From Caulobacteraceae bacterium (GTDB lineage Bacteria; Pseudomonadota; Alphaproteobacteria; Caulobacterales; Caulobacteraceae), in the NCBI GenBank assembly GCA_947475845.1, contig CANJMO010000017.1, forward strand, positions 1-43,613: a DNA stretch of 43,613 bases, written 5' to 3'. This document shows positions 1 to 8,799 of the stretch, piece by piece. The first letter of the stretch is position 1; each line of letters starts with the position of its first letter. The notes under the pieces are model-generated. The model was given only the letters and a program-made list of their open reading frames with translations. It ran no database searches and was not told the origin of the DNA. A program made the position numbers and the translations under genes.

Positions 1-684
1 AAGGGCGGGCGCTGCGAGGCGTGCCAGGGCGACGGCCTGATCAAGATCGAGATGCACTTCCTGCCCGACGTCTACGTCACCTGCGACGTGTGCAAGGGCG
101 ATCGCTACAACCGCGAGACCCTGGAAATCCTGTTCAAGGGCAAGTCGATCGCCGACATCCTGGGGATGACGGTCGAGGAGGCGCACGACTTCTTCAAGGC
201 GGTGCCGTCGATCCGCGAGAAGATGGCGACCCTGTCCCGCGTCGGGCTCGACTATGTGAAGCTGGGCCAGAGCGCGACGACCCTGTCCGGCGGCGAAGCG
301 CAGCGGGTCAAGCTGTCCAAGGAGCTGTCGCGCCGGGCCACCGGGCGCACGCTCTACATCCTCGATGAGCCGACCACGGGGCTGCACTTCGAGGACACCA
401 AGAAGCTGCTGGAAGTGCTGCATGAGCTGGTCGACCAGGGCAACACCGTGGTCGTGATCGAGCACAACCTCGACGTGGTGAAGACCGCCGACTGGATACT
501 GGACTTCGGGCCGGAGGGCGGCGACGGCGGCGGACAGATCGTGGCCGAGGGCACGCCGGAGACGGTGGCCAAGGCGGGCCCGGAAAGCTGGACCGGGCGC
601 TACCTCAAGGACGTGCTGGACCGCCACGAGGAACGGCGCAAGACGCGGGTGTCGGAGCTGAAGAAGACGGCCAAGCGCGCCTAG
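1..684 (+). CDS. uvrA: UvrA, excinuclease ABC subunit A (C-terminal part)
   Basis: Damage-recognition ATPase of nucleotide excision repair; UvrA works as a dimer with UvrB in the cytoplasm. The window begins inside the gene, so only about 227 codons of an expected 950 or so are visible. Seen directly: two CxxC pairs of the C-terminal zinc module (window codons 5/8 and 28/31), the ABC signature LSGGEAQR near codon 95, Walker [13 protein letters not shown] near codon 118, and the switch histidine in VIEHN near codon 154. The tail is short and lysine-rich. The stop overlaps the stop of the convergent membrane-protein gene by three bases. Identification is secure; nothing can be said about its promoter or SOS control. 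Confidence 0.97.
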   Translation, partial: KGGRCEACQGDGLIKIEMHFLPDVYVTCDVCKGDRYNRETLEILFKGKSIADILGMTVEEAHDFFKAVPSIREKMATLSRVGLDYVKLGQSATTLSGGEAQRVKLSKELSRRATGRTLYILDEPTTGLHFEDTKKLLEVLHELVDQGNTVVVIEHNLDVVKTADWILDFGPEGGDGGGQIVAEGTPETVAKAGPESWTGRYLKDVLDRHEERRKTRVSELKKTAKRA

Positions 685-1553
685 GGGCGATCGGCGCTGA
701 ACGCCTTATAGGCCTCGACGGCAACGCTGGCCGGAAGCACCGCGAGGACTGCGGACAGCAAGGCGTGAACCACGGCCGGACCCAGTCTGAAGATCATCTG
801 CGGCGCCGTCAGGGACGTGATCGTCTTGTCGGGCTGAAACAGGGCCGACCATCCGCCGGAGCCAAGCGTCGTCAGCAATGGCAGGGCGAAGATCAGCTCC
901 ACGGCAAGATAGGCCAGGATCAGCATCACGGTCAGCAGGAGAAAGGCGCCGAAGAGCGGCCAAAACCGCCCCTTGGTCAGGGCCCAGGAACGCTTCAGCG
1001 GCTGAGAGCCGTCCGCCATCAATACCACTGGGGCCAGGCTGAGCCGCGCAACGACCAGAACCATGGCGCAGAACGTGGCGATACCGACAACGACGCCTGC
1101 CGTGACAAAAAGCGGCTGCTTGAAATGGACCAAGATCACCGTGGCCGCGCCGCCGACAATCTCGACGCCGAATAAAGACAGTCCCATCAGCACATAGACG
1201 CCGAGCAGGCGCAGCTCGCGCTTGCCAAGACTCAGCCCTTCCCAGCGACCACCCGCTGGGCCAACCAGAAGGGCGCGAAGGACGGCCGATTGCATAGCGA
1301 GCATCGCAGGCAAGGCAAACACGACCACAATCAGCGCCATCGCCGAGAAGGTTTTCGCCACCGCCTGCGGTGAAACCTGCTGTCGGGAACGGGCGGCGAG
1401 ATCGAGGTAGGTCGGGCCCACAAGCAGCAGGCCAATGACCGTGACCAGCAATGACACCGCGACGCTGAACACGGTCCATCTGATCACCGGGCGCGGGTGA
1501 CGACGAATGAAGTCGAACCCAGAAACCGCCGCATCGCCAGCCGAGAACTGCAT
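681..1553 (-). CDS. Multipass membrane protein, tandem paralogue 1 of 3
   Basis: Integral membrane protein of about 290 residues with roughly six hydrophobic segments; function not known. ATG at 1553 is preferred over an in-frame GTG six bases upstream because GGAG lies about eight bases before it. The centre carries RLSLAPVVL, then [17 protein letters not shown], an arrangement shared with the next two genes; the C-terminus carries VAVEAYKAF, also matched in the neighbours. The motif recalls the membrane domain seen in some glycerophosphodiester phosphodiesterases, but no phosphodiesterase domain is present. Third and last gene of a same-strand array and convergent with uvrA. Expressed product likely; role unassigned. 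Confidence 0.85.
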   Translation of the reverse strand: MQFSAGDAAVSGFDFIRRHPRPVIRWTVFSVAVSLLVTVIGLLLVGPTYLDLAARSRQQVSPQAVAKTFSAMALIVVVFALPAMLAMQSAVLRALLVGPAGGRWEGLSLGKRELRLLGVYVLMGLSLFGVEIVGGAATVILVHFKQPLFVTAGVVVGIATFCAMVLVVARLSLAPVVLMADGSQPLKRSWALTKGRFWPLFGAFLLLTVMLILAYLAVELIFALPLLTTLGSGGWSALFQPDKTITSLTAPQMIFRLGPAVVHALLSAVLAVLPASVAVEAYKAFSADRP

Positions 1554-1626
1554 CGTCACCTCTCCGGAGGCGTAGTGTTCGGGCGATGGTGCTGTTTGTA
1601 AAGCCGAGCTTGCGGCCGTCGATCCC

Positions 1627-2532
1627 CTAGACGCGGATGTCGACGTCGGGCTTTGCCGTCGCGAAGGTGCGGTAGGCCTCGACCTCGACCCCCAGGCCGA
1701 CCACCAGGAACACGACGCTCAGCCACACCTGGGCAAGGTTGAGCAGCACGTCGAGCCCGATCAGGACCGGATGCAGGCCCTCGTAGTCGCGGCGCATGGC
1801 GACGCCGACGTCGGCGATATTGCCGCCGGTGGCTACGGCCGCGGCGGCCATCAGGCAGCCGAACAGCACCAGCACCACGATCAGGATCACCGCGCAGATC
1901 GCGATCACCAGCACATAGGCGCCCACCAGCCGCCAGAACGATCCGCCGGTCAGGGTCCATGAGCGGCGCAGGCAGGCTCCGACGCGCTTCTCCTTGAACG
2001 CCACCACCGACGCCAGCGACAGGCGAACGGCGAGGCCCGCTATCAGCAGCAGACCGATCAGCATGACCAGCGCCCCAGCCTCCTTGGACGCCGAGGCCAC
2101 GGCCTGGGTCGCGGTGCTCAGCCCCATCATCGCCAGGAACATAGCCAGGATGAACATGGCGTAGCCGCCCAGCACCCGCAGTTCGTCCCCGCCGAAGCGC
2201 AGGCCGCCCCACACATGCGGGCCCGGCTCAAGGTAGTTGCGGATCACCGCCGAGCGCATGACAGAGCCGAACACCACCAGGATCAGGGTGGCGAAGCCCA
2301 GCGCAGGCATCATTCCGTCCATCAGGGCCAGCATCTGATTGGGATCGGCCGAACCGCTCTGTTGCAGGGCGATCAGACCCTGCAGCTTGCCGCCGGCAAG
2401 GTCGAACAGGGCGACCAGGGCGATGACCAGCACCACCAGATAGTAGGCCGACCAGATCAGGATCGAGGCCGGCCGCCGGCGCGCGAAGGCGAATCCAGCG
2501 AACACAGCTTCGGTCGGTGAGAATTTGGCCAT
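1627..2532 (-). CDS. Multipass membrane protein, tandem paralogue 2 of 3
   Basis: Membrane protein of 301 residues, paralogous to the genes on either side. It opens with a short cytoplasmic FSPTEAVFAGFAFARRRP segment followed by a hydrophobic helix, and has the family signature RLSLASVV, then LRRSWTLTGGSFWRLVG near residues 185-215, and a VEVEAYRTF near the end. ATG at 2532 is preceded by GGAG with five bases between. The gaps to its neighbours are about 60-75 bases, compatible with one transcript. No catalytic residues are recognised. It may act as a membrane scaffold or a lipid-related protein, but that is a guess. Confidence 0.85.
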   Translation of the reverse strand: MAKFSPTEAVFAGFAFARRRPASILIWSAYYLVVLVIALVALFDLAGGKLQGLIALQQSGSADPNQMLALMDGMMPALGFATLILVVFGSVMRSAVIRNYLEPGPHVWGGLRFGGDELRVLGGYAMFILAMFLAMMGLSTATQAVASASKEAGALVMLIGLLLIAGLAVRLSLASVVAFKEKRVGACLRRSWTLTGGSFWRLVGAYVLVIAICAVILIVVLVLFGCLMAAAAVATGGNIADVGVAMRRDYEGLHPVLIGLDVLLNLAQVWLSVVFLVVGLGVEVEAYRTFATAKPDVDIRV

Positions 2533-2595
2533 TTAGGCTCCAGTTGCCCCCCAAGACGAGGCTGACGCGTCAATGCCAGGGTACAGCGGCCCTGA

Positions 2596-3525
2596 CTAGG
2601 CCGGAACCGGCGTAACCGGCGCGTCGGGCGCGTCATAGGCCTGATAGGCGCGCACCAGCGGCCCCAGGACCACCGGCAGCAGCACGCCGTTGGAGATCGA
2701 GGCGATGATCTCGCTGAGGATCAGGGTGGGCAGGCTGGAGCCGTCGGCGTTATCGGGCCGCACCAGCAGGTCGCGGGGCACCACCCCGCCGGTGCCGAGC
2801 GAGATGGCGTGGTTCAACGCCGAGACGATCATCAGGGCGAGGAAGGCGGTGATCAGGAACAGGCCGACGGACAGGATCAGCGAGCCCATCAGCGGCCAGA
2901 AATGCCCGCGCGTCGAATTCCAGCTTTCCTTCAGGCTGATGCGCTTGCGGTCGACCGCGATGATCGGCGTCAGCGACAGGCGCACGATGACGAAGGTGGT
3001 GGCGGCGAACAGGGCCAGGGGCGTGACCCAGGCGAAGAAGCTGCCCAGCCAGGTGGAGAAACCGTCGGAGATGCTGGCGGCGACGCCGAGGCCGAACACC
3101 ACCACCGCCGTCACCGCAAAATAGATCAGCGAGAAGGCGACGATGGTCATGGCCACGCGGCGTTCGTCGTCGCCGATGCGGAAGGTCACATGGTCCTCGC
3201 GCCCGACGAAGATGCGCAGGGCCGAGGAATAGACCAGGCCCATCCCGGCCAGGGTGATGATGGCGATGGCCGCCAGCGCCGGCAGGGCGGGGACCAACAG
3301 GCCGAACAGGGCCGACAGGTCGTCGACCTTGTTGGCCATGGCCTGAAAGCTGCGCAGGGCCTGTCCGCCGAGGATCAGGGCTGCGAAGGCCGACAGCAGG
3401 TTGAACACCAGCGACACCAGGGCCCAGGCGGCGACCGCGCCTAGCCGCTCGCGAGTGAAGCGAAATCCCTCGAACGCCGCATCGGTCAGCGAGAAATTGG
3501 GCTCGTTGAGGTTGAACTCTGACAT
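2596..3525 (-). CDS. Multipass membrane protein, tandem paralogue 3 of 3
   Basis: Membrane protein of 309 residues and the first gene of the three-paralogue array. The open frame extends far upstream, but that part is antisense to trmFO; ATG 3525 is chosen because the family start (FSLTDAAFEGFRFTRERLG) follows directly and a G-rich Shine-Dalgarno precedes it. It contains RLSLTPIIAV, then LKESWNSTRGHFWPLMG, aligned with the other two copies, and ends LVRAYQAYD where they have VEAYKAF and VEAYRTF. The GR-FW-PL core is the most conserved part. Divergent from trmFO across 133 bases. Function unknown. Confidence 0.87.
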   Translation of the reverse strand: MSEFNLNEPNFSLTDAAFEGFRFTRERLGAVAAWALVSLVFNLLSAFAALILGGQALRSFQAMANKVDDLSALFGLLVPALPALAAIAIITLAGMGLVYSSALRIFVGREDHVTFRIGDDERRVAMTIVAFSLIYFAVTAVVVFGLGVAASISDGFSTWLGSFFAWVTPLALFAATTFVIVRLSLTPIIAVDRKRISLKESWNSTRGHFWPLMGSLILSVGLFLITAFLALMIVSALNHAISLGTGGVVPRDLLVRPDNADGSSLPTLILSEIIASISNGVLLPVVLGPLVRAYQAYDAPDAPVTPVPA

Positions 3526-3542
3526 CAAAAACGAATCCCCCA

Positions 3543-3589
3543 CCGGACGCGCGTCCGGCTTGTGTGGATGTTTGATCGCGTGACGCGAT
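3543..3589. repeat. Two adjacent inverted repeats between divergent genes
   Basis: Two perfect dyads lie in the 133-base gap between membrane paralogue 3 and trmFO. The first is CCGGACGCGCGTCCGG at 3543-3558, with no spacer. The second is ATCGCG-TGA-CGCGAT at 3575-3589. There is no T-tract, so neither looks like an intrinsic terminator. They could be operators or simply dyads that GC-rich sequence allows. Confidence 0.5.
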
Positions 3590-3658
3590 TGTAAAGGTCG
3601 CGCAGCGCCCACGGGGCTCTCAGGCGCGAAAATTGTTTCCCTGTGGTAATGGCGCGCC

Positions 3659-5071
3659 ATGAAACCTGTTCCCGACACCGCTATCCATATCATCGGCGGC
3701 GGCCTGGCCGGCAGCGAGGCGGCCTGGCAGGCGGCCGAAGCTGGCGTGCCGGTGATCCTGCACGAGATGCGCCCGGTGCGCGGGACGGCGGCGCACCAGA
3801 CCGACGGCCTGGCGGAACTGGTCTGCTCCAACTCGTTCCGCTCCGACGACTGGCAGTACAACGCCGTCGGCCTGCTGCACGCCGAGATGCGCCGGATGGG
3901 CTCGCTGATCCTGGCCTGCGCCGACGTCAACCAGGTGCCCGCCGGGGGCGCGCTGGCGGTTGACCGCGACGGTTTCTCGCAGGCGGTGACGGCCAAGCTG
4001 GAAGCGCATCCGCTAATCACCATCGAACGGCAGGAGGTCGCCGGCCTGCCGCCCGCCGACTGGTCGAGCGTGATCGTGGCTACTGGGCCCCTCACCTCCC
4101 CCACTCTGTCTGAGGCGATCCTGGAGGCCACCGGCGAAGGCGCCCTGTCGTTCTTCGACGCCATCGCCCCGATCATCCACGCCGAGAGCATCGACATGGA
4201 CATCGCCTGGCGGCAGTCGCGCTACGACAAGGAAGGACCCGGCGGCGACGCGGCGGCATACATCAACTGCCCGATGGACAAGGCGCAGTACGAGGCTTTC
4301 GTCCAGGCGCTGATCGACGGGCCCAAGGCCGAGTTCAAGGATTGGGAGCACGTCCCCTATTTCGACGCTTGTCTGCCGATCGAGGTGATGGCCGAACGGG
4401 GATCGGAGACCCTGCGCTATGGGCCGATGAAGCCCAAGGGCCTGACCAATCCGCGCGACCCGATGGTGAAGTCCTACGCCGTGGTGCAACTGCGCCAGGA
4501 CAACAAGCTGGGCACCCTGTTCAATATGGTGGGGTTCCAGACCAAGCTGAAACATGGGGCGCAGGCGGAGATCTTCCGCACCATTCCGGGGCTGGAGGAC
4601 GCGCAGTTCGCGCGGCTGGGCGGGCTGCACCGCAACACCTTCATCAACTCGCCCCGCCTGCTGGACGGGACCCTGCGCCTGAAAGCCGACCCGCGCCTGC
4701 GCTTCGCGGGGCAGATCACCGGGGTCGAGGGCTATGTGGAGAGCGCCGCCGTCGGTCTGCTGGCCGGTCGCTTCGCCGCCGGCGAGCGGCTGGAACGGCC
4801 GATGACCCCGCCGCCGTTCTCGACTGCGCTGGGCGCCCTGATCGGCCACATCACCGGCGGTCATCTGGAAGGCGATCGTCTGGAAAAGGGGCCGCCGACC
4901 TTCCAGCCGATGAACATCAACTACGGCCTGCTGCCGCCGTTGGAGGCACCGCGCAAGGACGCCGACGGCAAGCCGATTCCGCTCAAGGAGCGCGGCCGCG
5001 CCCGCAAGAAACTGATGTCCGAGCGAGCGATGCGTGATCTGGGGACGTGGTTGGCCGGGCGGGCCGAGTAA
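3659..5071 (+). CDS. trmFO: TrmFO, folate/FAD-dependent tRNA (uracil-54-C5) methyltransferase
   Basis: Makes 5-methyluridine at position 54 of the tRNA T-loop using methylenetetrahydrofolate as carbon donor and FADH2 as reductant; cytoplasmic. The 470-residue length fits the family. N-terminal FAD motif [12 protein letters not shown] (residues 10-21), [15 protein letters not shown] just after it, and the [12 protein letters not shown] block holding a conserved cysteine near residue 56. The later [15 protein letters not shown] and [10 protein letters not shown] blocks are typical of TrmFO. It starts at the ATG heading MKPVPDT; the Shine-Dalgarno is weak. It lies beside the SQS-like/Mth938/SecDF block, as I recall for other alphaproteobacteria, but here three unrelated genes intervene. 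Confidence 0.96.
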   Translation: MKPVPDTAIHIIGGGLAGSEAAWQAAEAGVPVILHEMRPVRGTAAHQTDGLAELVCSNSFRSDDWQYNAVGLLHAEMRRMGSLILACADVNQVPAGGALAVDRDGFSQAVTAKLEAHPLITIERQEVAGLPPADWSSVIVATGPLTSPTLSEAILEATGEGALSFFDAIAPIIHAESIDMDIAWRQSRYDKEGPGGDAAAYINCPMDKAQYEAFVQALIDGPKAEFKDWEHVPYFDACLPIEVMAERGSETLRYGPMKPKGLTNPRDPMVKSYAVVQLRQDNKLGTLFNMVGFQTKLKHGAQAEIFRTIPGLEDAQFARLGGLHRNTFINSPRLLDGTLRLKADPRLRFAGQITGVEGYVESAAVGLLAGRFAAGERLERPMTPPPFSTALGALIGHITGGHLEGDRLEKGPPTFQPMNINYGLLPPLEAPRKDADGKPIPLKERGRARKKLMSERAMRDLGTWLAGRAE

Positions 5072-5261
5072 TTTCTGAGAAAGTCGGCCGACCGATTCTT
5101 TCAGCGAGCCGCGAAGGGTCTTTCGGCATCGTCGCAATTCAGCAGCTATTCATGTAGCGGGATGGTATAGCTTTTGACGGAGCGCTGAGCAGCGCCGCCA
5201 TAGATTGCTGCCGGGTACGGCTTTCGCCTCGCGAGCCTCCGGTCACATAGAACGGCCGCCC

Positions 5262-6365
5262 GTGCCAGCCCGCCACATATTGCACCCGGACGATCCGGGG
5301 CTGAGCCTGGCCATGGTCGCGGCCTCGGCGGCGCCGCTGTTGCTGATCGACGGCGAACTCAAGATCATCGCCGCCAGCGACTCCTTCTGCCGGGCCTTCG
5401 CCATCGACTGCGCGACCACGGCCGGCAGGGAGCTGACCGAACTTGGGTTCGGCGAATGGCGCGTGCCTCAGTTGCGTATCCTGCTGCAGAGCACCGCCGA
5501 GGGCGTCACCGCGATCGACGCCTACGAGATGGATCTGAAGCGTCCCGGCCTCGCCGATCGCTGCCTGGTCATCAACGTCCAGAGGCTGGCCTACGGCGAT
5601 CCCGACAAGGTGCGACTGCTGGTGGCCATCGCCGATGTGACCGACGCCCGGCAGGCGACCAAGAGGGACAAGGACGAGCTGCGCGCCAACGTCGCGCGGA
5701 GCGAAGCCCTGATTGCCGAGAACGAGACCCTGATGCAGGAGATTCGCCACCGGGTCGCCAACAGCCTGCAGATCATCGCCAGCGTGCTGATGCAGAACGC
5801 CCGCGCCGCCCAGTCCGACGAGGCGCGCGATCACCTGCGCGACGCCCACGCCCGGGTGATGTCGATCTCCGACCTGCAGCAGCAACTGGCCGGCGCCACC
5901 ACCGGCACGGTGGAGCTGCGCTCCTATCTGACCAAGCTGTGCGCCACCATCGCCGCCTCCATGATCCCCGATCCTGCCAAGCTGGCTCTGGTGGTGGTGG
6001 CCGAGGACGCCTCAGTCGACGCCGGCGTCTCCGTCAGTCTTGGCCTGGTCATCACCGAACTGGTGATCAACGCCCTGAAGTATGCCTTCCCCGGCGAACG
6101 AAGTGGACAGATCACCGTCGATTATCAGACAGAGGGAGCCATGTGGACGCTGTCGGTGGCGGACAACGGCGTCGGCATGCCGAAAAACCCTCCCAAGGAC
6201 GCCTCGGGCCTCGGCACCAGCATCATCGAGGCCCTGGCCCGCCAGTTGAAGGCGCGGGTCGATGTGGACGACCTGAATCCGGGGACCAAGGTCTCGATCG
6301 TTCATATGCTGGCGCCGCCAGTGACCTCCGAGGTCGATCCGTCGGTCGAGCAAGCGCCGGTCTAG
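5262..6365 (+). CDS. Soluble PAS-like/HisKA_2 sensor histidine kinase
   Basis: Cytoplasmic sensor histidine kinase with no membrane segment. It has an N-terminal PAS-like region (about residues 10-125), a short helical linker, the H-box EIRHRVANSLQII typical of HisKA_2 (His near residue 165), an N-box ELVINALKYAF, and G-boxes ADNGVGMP and GLGTSII. It lacks the WxE motif of true HWE kinases. GTG 5262 is chosen because DDPGLSLAMVAASAAPLLL follows soon after; a TTG at 5205 would add 19 residues, and neither start has a good ribosome site. Kinases of this class often feed the PhyR/EcfG general stress response in alphaproteobacteria, but no partner gene is adjacent, so the target is unknown. Confidence 0.88.
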   Translation: MPARHILHPDDPGLSLAMVAASAAPLLLIDGELKIIAASDSFCRAFAIDCATTAGRELTELGFGEWRVPQLRILLQSTAEGVTAIDAYEMDLKRPGLADRCLVINVQRLAYGDPDKVRLLVAIADVTDARQATKRDKDELRANVARSEALIAENETLMQEIRHRVANSLQIIASVLMQNARAAQSDEARDHLRDAHARVMSISDLQQQLAGATTGTVELRSYLTKLCATIAASMIPDPAKLALVVVAEDASVDAGVSVSLGLVITELVINALKYAFPGERSGQITVDYQTEGAMWTLSVADNGVGMPKNPPKDASGLGTSIIEALARQLKARVDVDDLNPGTKVSIVHMLAPPVTSEVDPSVEQAPV

Positions 6366-6471
6366 GCCGCTCGGAGCTCGCCCCTAGCCAGGAAAGCAGC
6401 CTTCGTCCAAGCTGAGCCTGACAACAAAGCCGGGCCGCGCATGACGGTCCATCGGCAAAGGGGCGAAACGC

Positions 6472-6960
6472 ATGTCACACAAACTGGCGGCTGGCTTCTG
6501 CTGCGCGCTGGCCTTGGCGCCGGCCATCGCCTCGGCCCAGGTGCTGCGCGAAGCCAACGTCTCGCTGGCGATGGCCAACACCATGTCCTTGGCGGCGCTC
6601 GCGTCGTGCAAGGCTGCCGGCAGCGCGGTGACCGTAGCGGTGGTCGACCGTGGCGGGCTGCTCAAGACCCTGATGGTCCATGACAACGCCAACCCGCACA
6701 ACGGCGACCTGGCCCGGCGTAAGGCCTACACCGCGCGCACCTATCGCATGACCAGCCTGCAGTTCCGCGACCGCTCGGCGATGCCGGAGTTCTCCGGCCA
6801 GCGGATGGTGGCGGATGTCGTCGCGCTGGGCGGCGGGGTTCCGATCGTCATCGGCGAAGACGTGATCGGCGCCATCGCCGTCAGCGGCACCCCGAGCCAG
6901 GAGCTGGACGAGAAGTGCGCCAAGGCCGGGATTGAAGCTGTCAGGGCGCAGCTGAAGTAG
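6472..6960 (+). CDS. Secreted GlcG/HbpS-family protein
   Basis: Periplasmic or secreted protein of 162 residues. A signal peptide is clear: LAAGFCCALALAPAIASA followed by QV, with predicted cleavage after residue 22. The mature part has the GlcG/HbpS fold signatures: VAVVDRGGLLKTLM near residues 59-72, then RRKAYTARTYRMTS, a glycine-rich LGGGVPI, and GAIAVSGTPSQELDEKCAKAGI near the C-terminus. Family members have been linked to haem binding or glycolate metabolism; the substrate here is not shown. A strong intrinsic terminator follows at once, so it is probably monocistronic. Confidence 0.88.
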   Translation: MSHKLAAGFCCALALAPAIASAQVLREANVSLAMANTMSLAALASCKAAGSAVTVAVVDRGGLLKTLMVHDNANPHNGDLARRKAYTARTYRMTSLQFRDRSAMPEFSGQRMVADVVALGGGVPIVIGEDVIGAIAVSGTPSQELDEKCAKAGIEAVRAQLK

Positions 6961-7390
6961 GCGGAGTGCTGGCGGCCCGCCTAGCCGCTGCGCGGGCCGC
7001 TTTCTTCTCGTCCATTTTACTGCCTACGCCGCAGCGGAATACGATCCATGCCGCCGCATAGGCGAAGAGGCAGGGGAGCAAAAGTATTCCCACATCCGCC
7101 TTTACCGTGTCGATGACCCAAGCTTTCGGCGTTGTTTTGAAAAAGTTGTCTCCGTCGTCTGTCGAGGACACACGAGGGTCGACGGGATCGTAGACAATTT
7201 TGACTTCCCGGCGCGCCCTGTCGGATTCGGCAGTCCCTCCAAAAAATTCGCGCGTTTCGCCGTTTGAGCCAACGGGCACTGCAAATCTATAATATCCGAC
7301 ATCTGTACAGTTGTGATATTTCCCAGGGGATCAAATAGTCTTGAACTCGTAGAAAACCCCTTCAGATTCAACCCCACGTTGATAGAGCAC
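6941..7390 (-). pseudogene. DUF3592-like membrane protein remnant with in-frame TGA
   Basis: Reading from GTG 7390 gives GVESEGVFYEFKTI and then a TGA at 7331-7333. The same frame continues beyond it as YHNCTDVGYYRFAVPVGSNG, a block ending KIVYDPVDPRVSS, one membrane helix (GILLLPCLFAYAAAWIVF), and a basic Ala/Arg tail. The pattern of a dG-type loop followed by a YDPxxPR strand is what I know from DUF3592 proteins. The usual N-terminal helix is missing, because a TAG at 7403-7405 closes the frame upstream. Alternatively a 112-residue protein starts at GTG 7279. Base composition is much less GC-rich than around it. Best read as a decaying or acquired gene fragment. Confidence 0.55.
6972..7008 (+). 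terminator. Intrinsic terminator of the GlcG/HbpS-like gene
   Basis: Perfect 9-bp stem, GCGGCCCGC at 6972-6980 and GCGGGCCGC at 6992-7000, with an 11-base loop, followed by TTTCTTCT. It begins 11 bases after the stop codon of the upstream plus-strand gene. It overlaps the Ala/Arg-rich tail of the minus-strand remnant that ends at 6941. Confidence 0.8.
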
Positions 7391-7463
7391 ATCGAATTTG
7401 TTCTAGGAATCTATTTGAACTAAAACGAAAAATATCTCTAGGAATACGCCTACAGGGGCGCAT

Positions 7464-7595
7464 ATGGCCAACATCCATGTGACGCCTGTGAAGACGGATG
7501 ACTTCACGAAGGGTGTAGTCACGACGATTTCAAAGTTGAAAGGTCCCCGTCCTAGCGTTCAGCTTAAACCTAGTCAGTGCGGACCCGCCATATGA
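7464..7595 (+). CDS. Possible 43-residue small protein (MANIHVTP start)
   Basis: Small open frame of 43 codons beginning MANIHVTPVKTDDF and ending SQCGPAI. An AGGGG lies eight bases before the ATG. The first eight residues resemble the start of DUF2188 proteins, short proteins that open with an IHVTP-like strand, but the rest does not continue in that pattern, so it could be a truncated or degenerated copy. It lies in an AT-richer gap with no other gene. Low confidence that it is translated. Confidence 0.3.
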   Translation: MANIHVTPVKTDDFTKGVVTTISKLKGPRPSVQLKPSQCGPAI

Positions 7596-7827
7596 TCGGG
7601 AGCCCCGCTTTGACGGCCCGCCAGCCTAATCCACCTTGATTTGCCGGGGCCAAGCGCCTATCTGAGCGGTGTGGACGTCGCCCTTGGGCGCGTCCCCGGC
7701 TTGCTGTCCACGCTTCTGGGCTTCGCCCGCGCCTTGGATACCAGCCTCCGGCCCTCGCCCTTCGGCGTCGGCCCCTTTCCTCCCTCTATGGTCTGTCCGC
7801 GCTCATCGCGGGCTATTTTGGATATAC

Positions 7828-7983
7828 ATGCACTTCAATCTCACGCTCTCCACCCCGCCGTCGCAAGCGCACCGGTATTCTCCGCTTCTAGGCAAAACCA
7901 ACGCCCGTCCTGCCCCCGCGCCCCGGATGGGCGGCTTAACCCGCGATCAGTTGCGGGCCATCGTCATCGAACAGCTGGGCTGA
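7828..7983 (+). CDS. Possible 51-residue small protein
   Basis: Open frame of 51 codons from ATG 7828, which ends 12 bases before the stop of the convergent SQS-like gene. The C-terminal third, GGLTRDQLRAIVIEQLG, would form an amphipathic helix and looks more protein-like than the low-complexity Pro/Ala part before it. No ribosome site is seen, and the frame stays open upstream, so a longer product is possible. The stretch 7596-7827 before it shows nothing else I can support. Tentative. Confidence 0.25.
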   Translation: MHFNLTLSTPPSQAHRYSPLLGKTNARPAPAPRMGGLTRDQLRAIVIEQLG

Positions 7984-7995
7984 TACGGGCCGGGT

Positions 7996-8721
7996 CTAGA
8001 TCGACCCCATCGCCGTCGCCCACAGCAGCCGCAACTGCTTCTCCAGCACGGTCATGTGCGCGCCCCGGGCCGAACGCTGCGCCAGACAGGCGTAGGCGGC
8101 GGCCGGGAAGGCCGGGAGCGGCAGGGCCTTGAGGTCAGCCGCTTTCAGCGCCTCGTCCACCAGCATCCGCAATCGATCCGCCGTCAGCGCGTCGGGCAGC
8201 CGTGTCTGGCCGCCGATGGCTCGGCGATGGGCCATCTGCGACAGGCCGTAGGCGCGTCCCGCCATCCGGGCGGGGGCGAACCCTGCCTGCGCGCCCAGAG
8301 CCTGGGCGGCGGCCTGCATCAGGGCGCCCGAGGTGCGGTCGGCGTAGTCCAGGGTTTCGGCTTGATCGGCGAACGGCTGCGCGTCCAGGTCGCCCATCCG
8401 CGCGGCGATCAGATCGTCCAGAGGGGCGCGGTCCAGTGTGCGCCGGTGCACCGCCTCGGCCAGAGCCAGAGAGACGGGGTGACCGCGCACCGCGCCGCCG
8501 GCGTAAATCTCGTCCAGCGCCTCGCTCCACCAGGTCAGGCGGATTTCCCCCATCAGGGGCTCGGAGGTCATCACCGGGACCCGCGCCAGCACATGGTCGA
8601 AGGCGTAGAGCGCGATCACGTCGGCCCGGGCCTGGGGGTCGGCGATGAAGCGCGAGGCCAGCCAGCGATCCTGGTCGGATTTGCGGACGGTTTCCTCGAG
8701 GTCTTCGAGCGGCTCGGACAT
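7996..8721 (-). CDS. Squalene/phytoene-synthase-like protein, NDUFAF6 type
   Basis: Cytoplasmic all-helical protein of 241 residues with a trans-isoprenyl-diphosphate synthase-like sequence. DRWLASRFI lies at residues 18-26, RADVIALYAF at 32-41, and GEIRLTWWSEALDEI at 58-72, a block shared by squalene/phytoene synthases and the complex I assembly factor NDUFAF6. The paired DxxxD metal motifs of active synthases are not clear and it is shorter than true synthases. A catalytic role in hopanoid or carotenoid synthesis is therefore less likely than the NDUFAF6-like role. The nearby Mth938/NDUFAF3-like gene supports that reading. Start ATG 8721. Confidence 0.85.
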   Translation of the reverse strand: MSEPLEDLEETVRKSDQDRWLASRFIADPQARADVIALYAFDHVLARVPVMTSEPLMGEIRLTWWSEALDEIYAGGAVRGHPVSLALAEAVHRRTLDRAPLDDLIAARMGDLDAQPFADQAETLDYADRTSGALMQAAAQALGAQAGFAPARMAGRAYGLSQMAHRRAIGGQTRLPDALTADRLRMLVDEALKAADLKALPLPAFPAAAYACLAQRSARGAHMTVLEKQLRLLWATAMGSI

Positions 8722-8750
8722 GGGCGCTGCATAGGGCCTGGAGCGGAAAC

Positions 8751-8777
8751 AAAAAAGGCCCGCCGTGATGGCGGGCC
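8751..8777 (-). terminator. Intrinsic terminator after the PuuD-like gene
   Basis: An 8-bp perfect stem (GGCCCGCC at 8757-8764 and GGCGGGCC at 8770-8777, loop GTGAT). On the minus strand it is followed by six T (complement of 8751-8756). It lies 23 bases past the stop of the minus-strand membrane-protein gene and separates it from the SQS-like gene. Confidence 0.85.
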
Positions 8778-8799
8778 CTTTCCGTCGATGTGCGGCGGC

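Noticed and set aside
3526-4203. Long N-terminal extension of membrane paralogue 3 on the minus strand
   Set aside because: It is antisense to trmFO, has no membrane-protein character, and the shared family start lies at 3525.
7641-8132. 163-codon plus-strand frame overlapping the SQS-like gene
   Set aside because: Pro/Arg/Ala-rich composition, and it runs antisense into a well-supported gene; only the short frame at 7828-7983 was kept, with low confidence.
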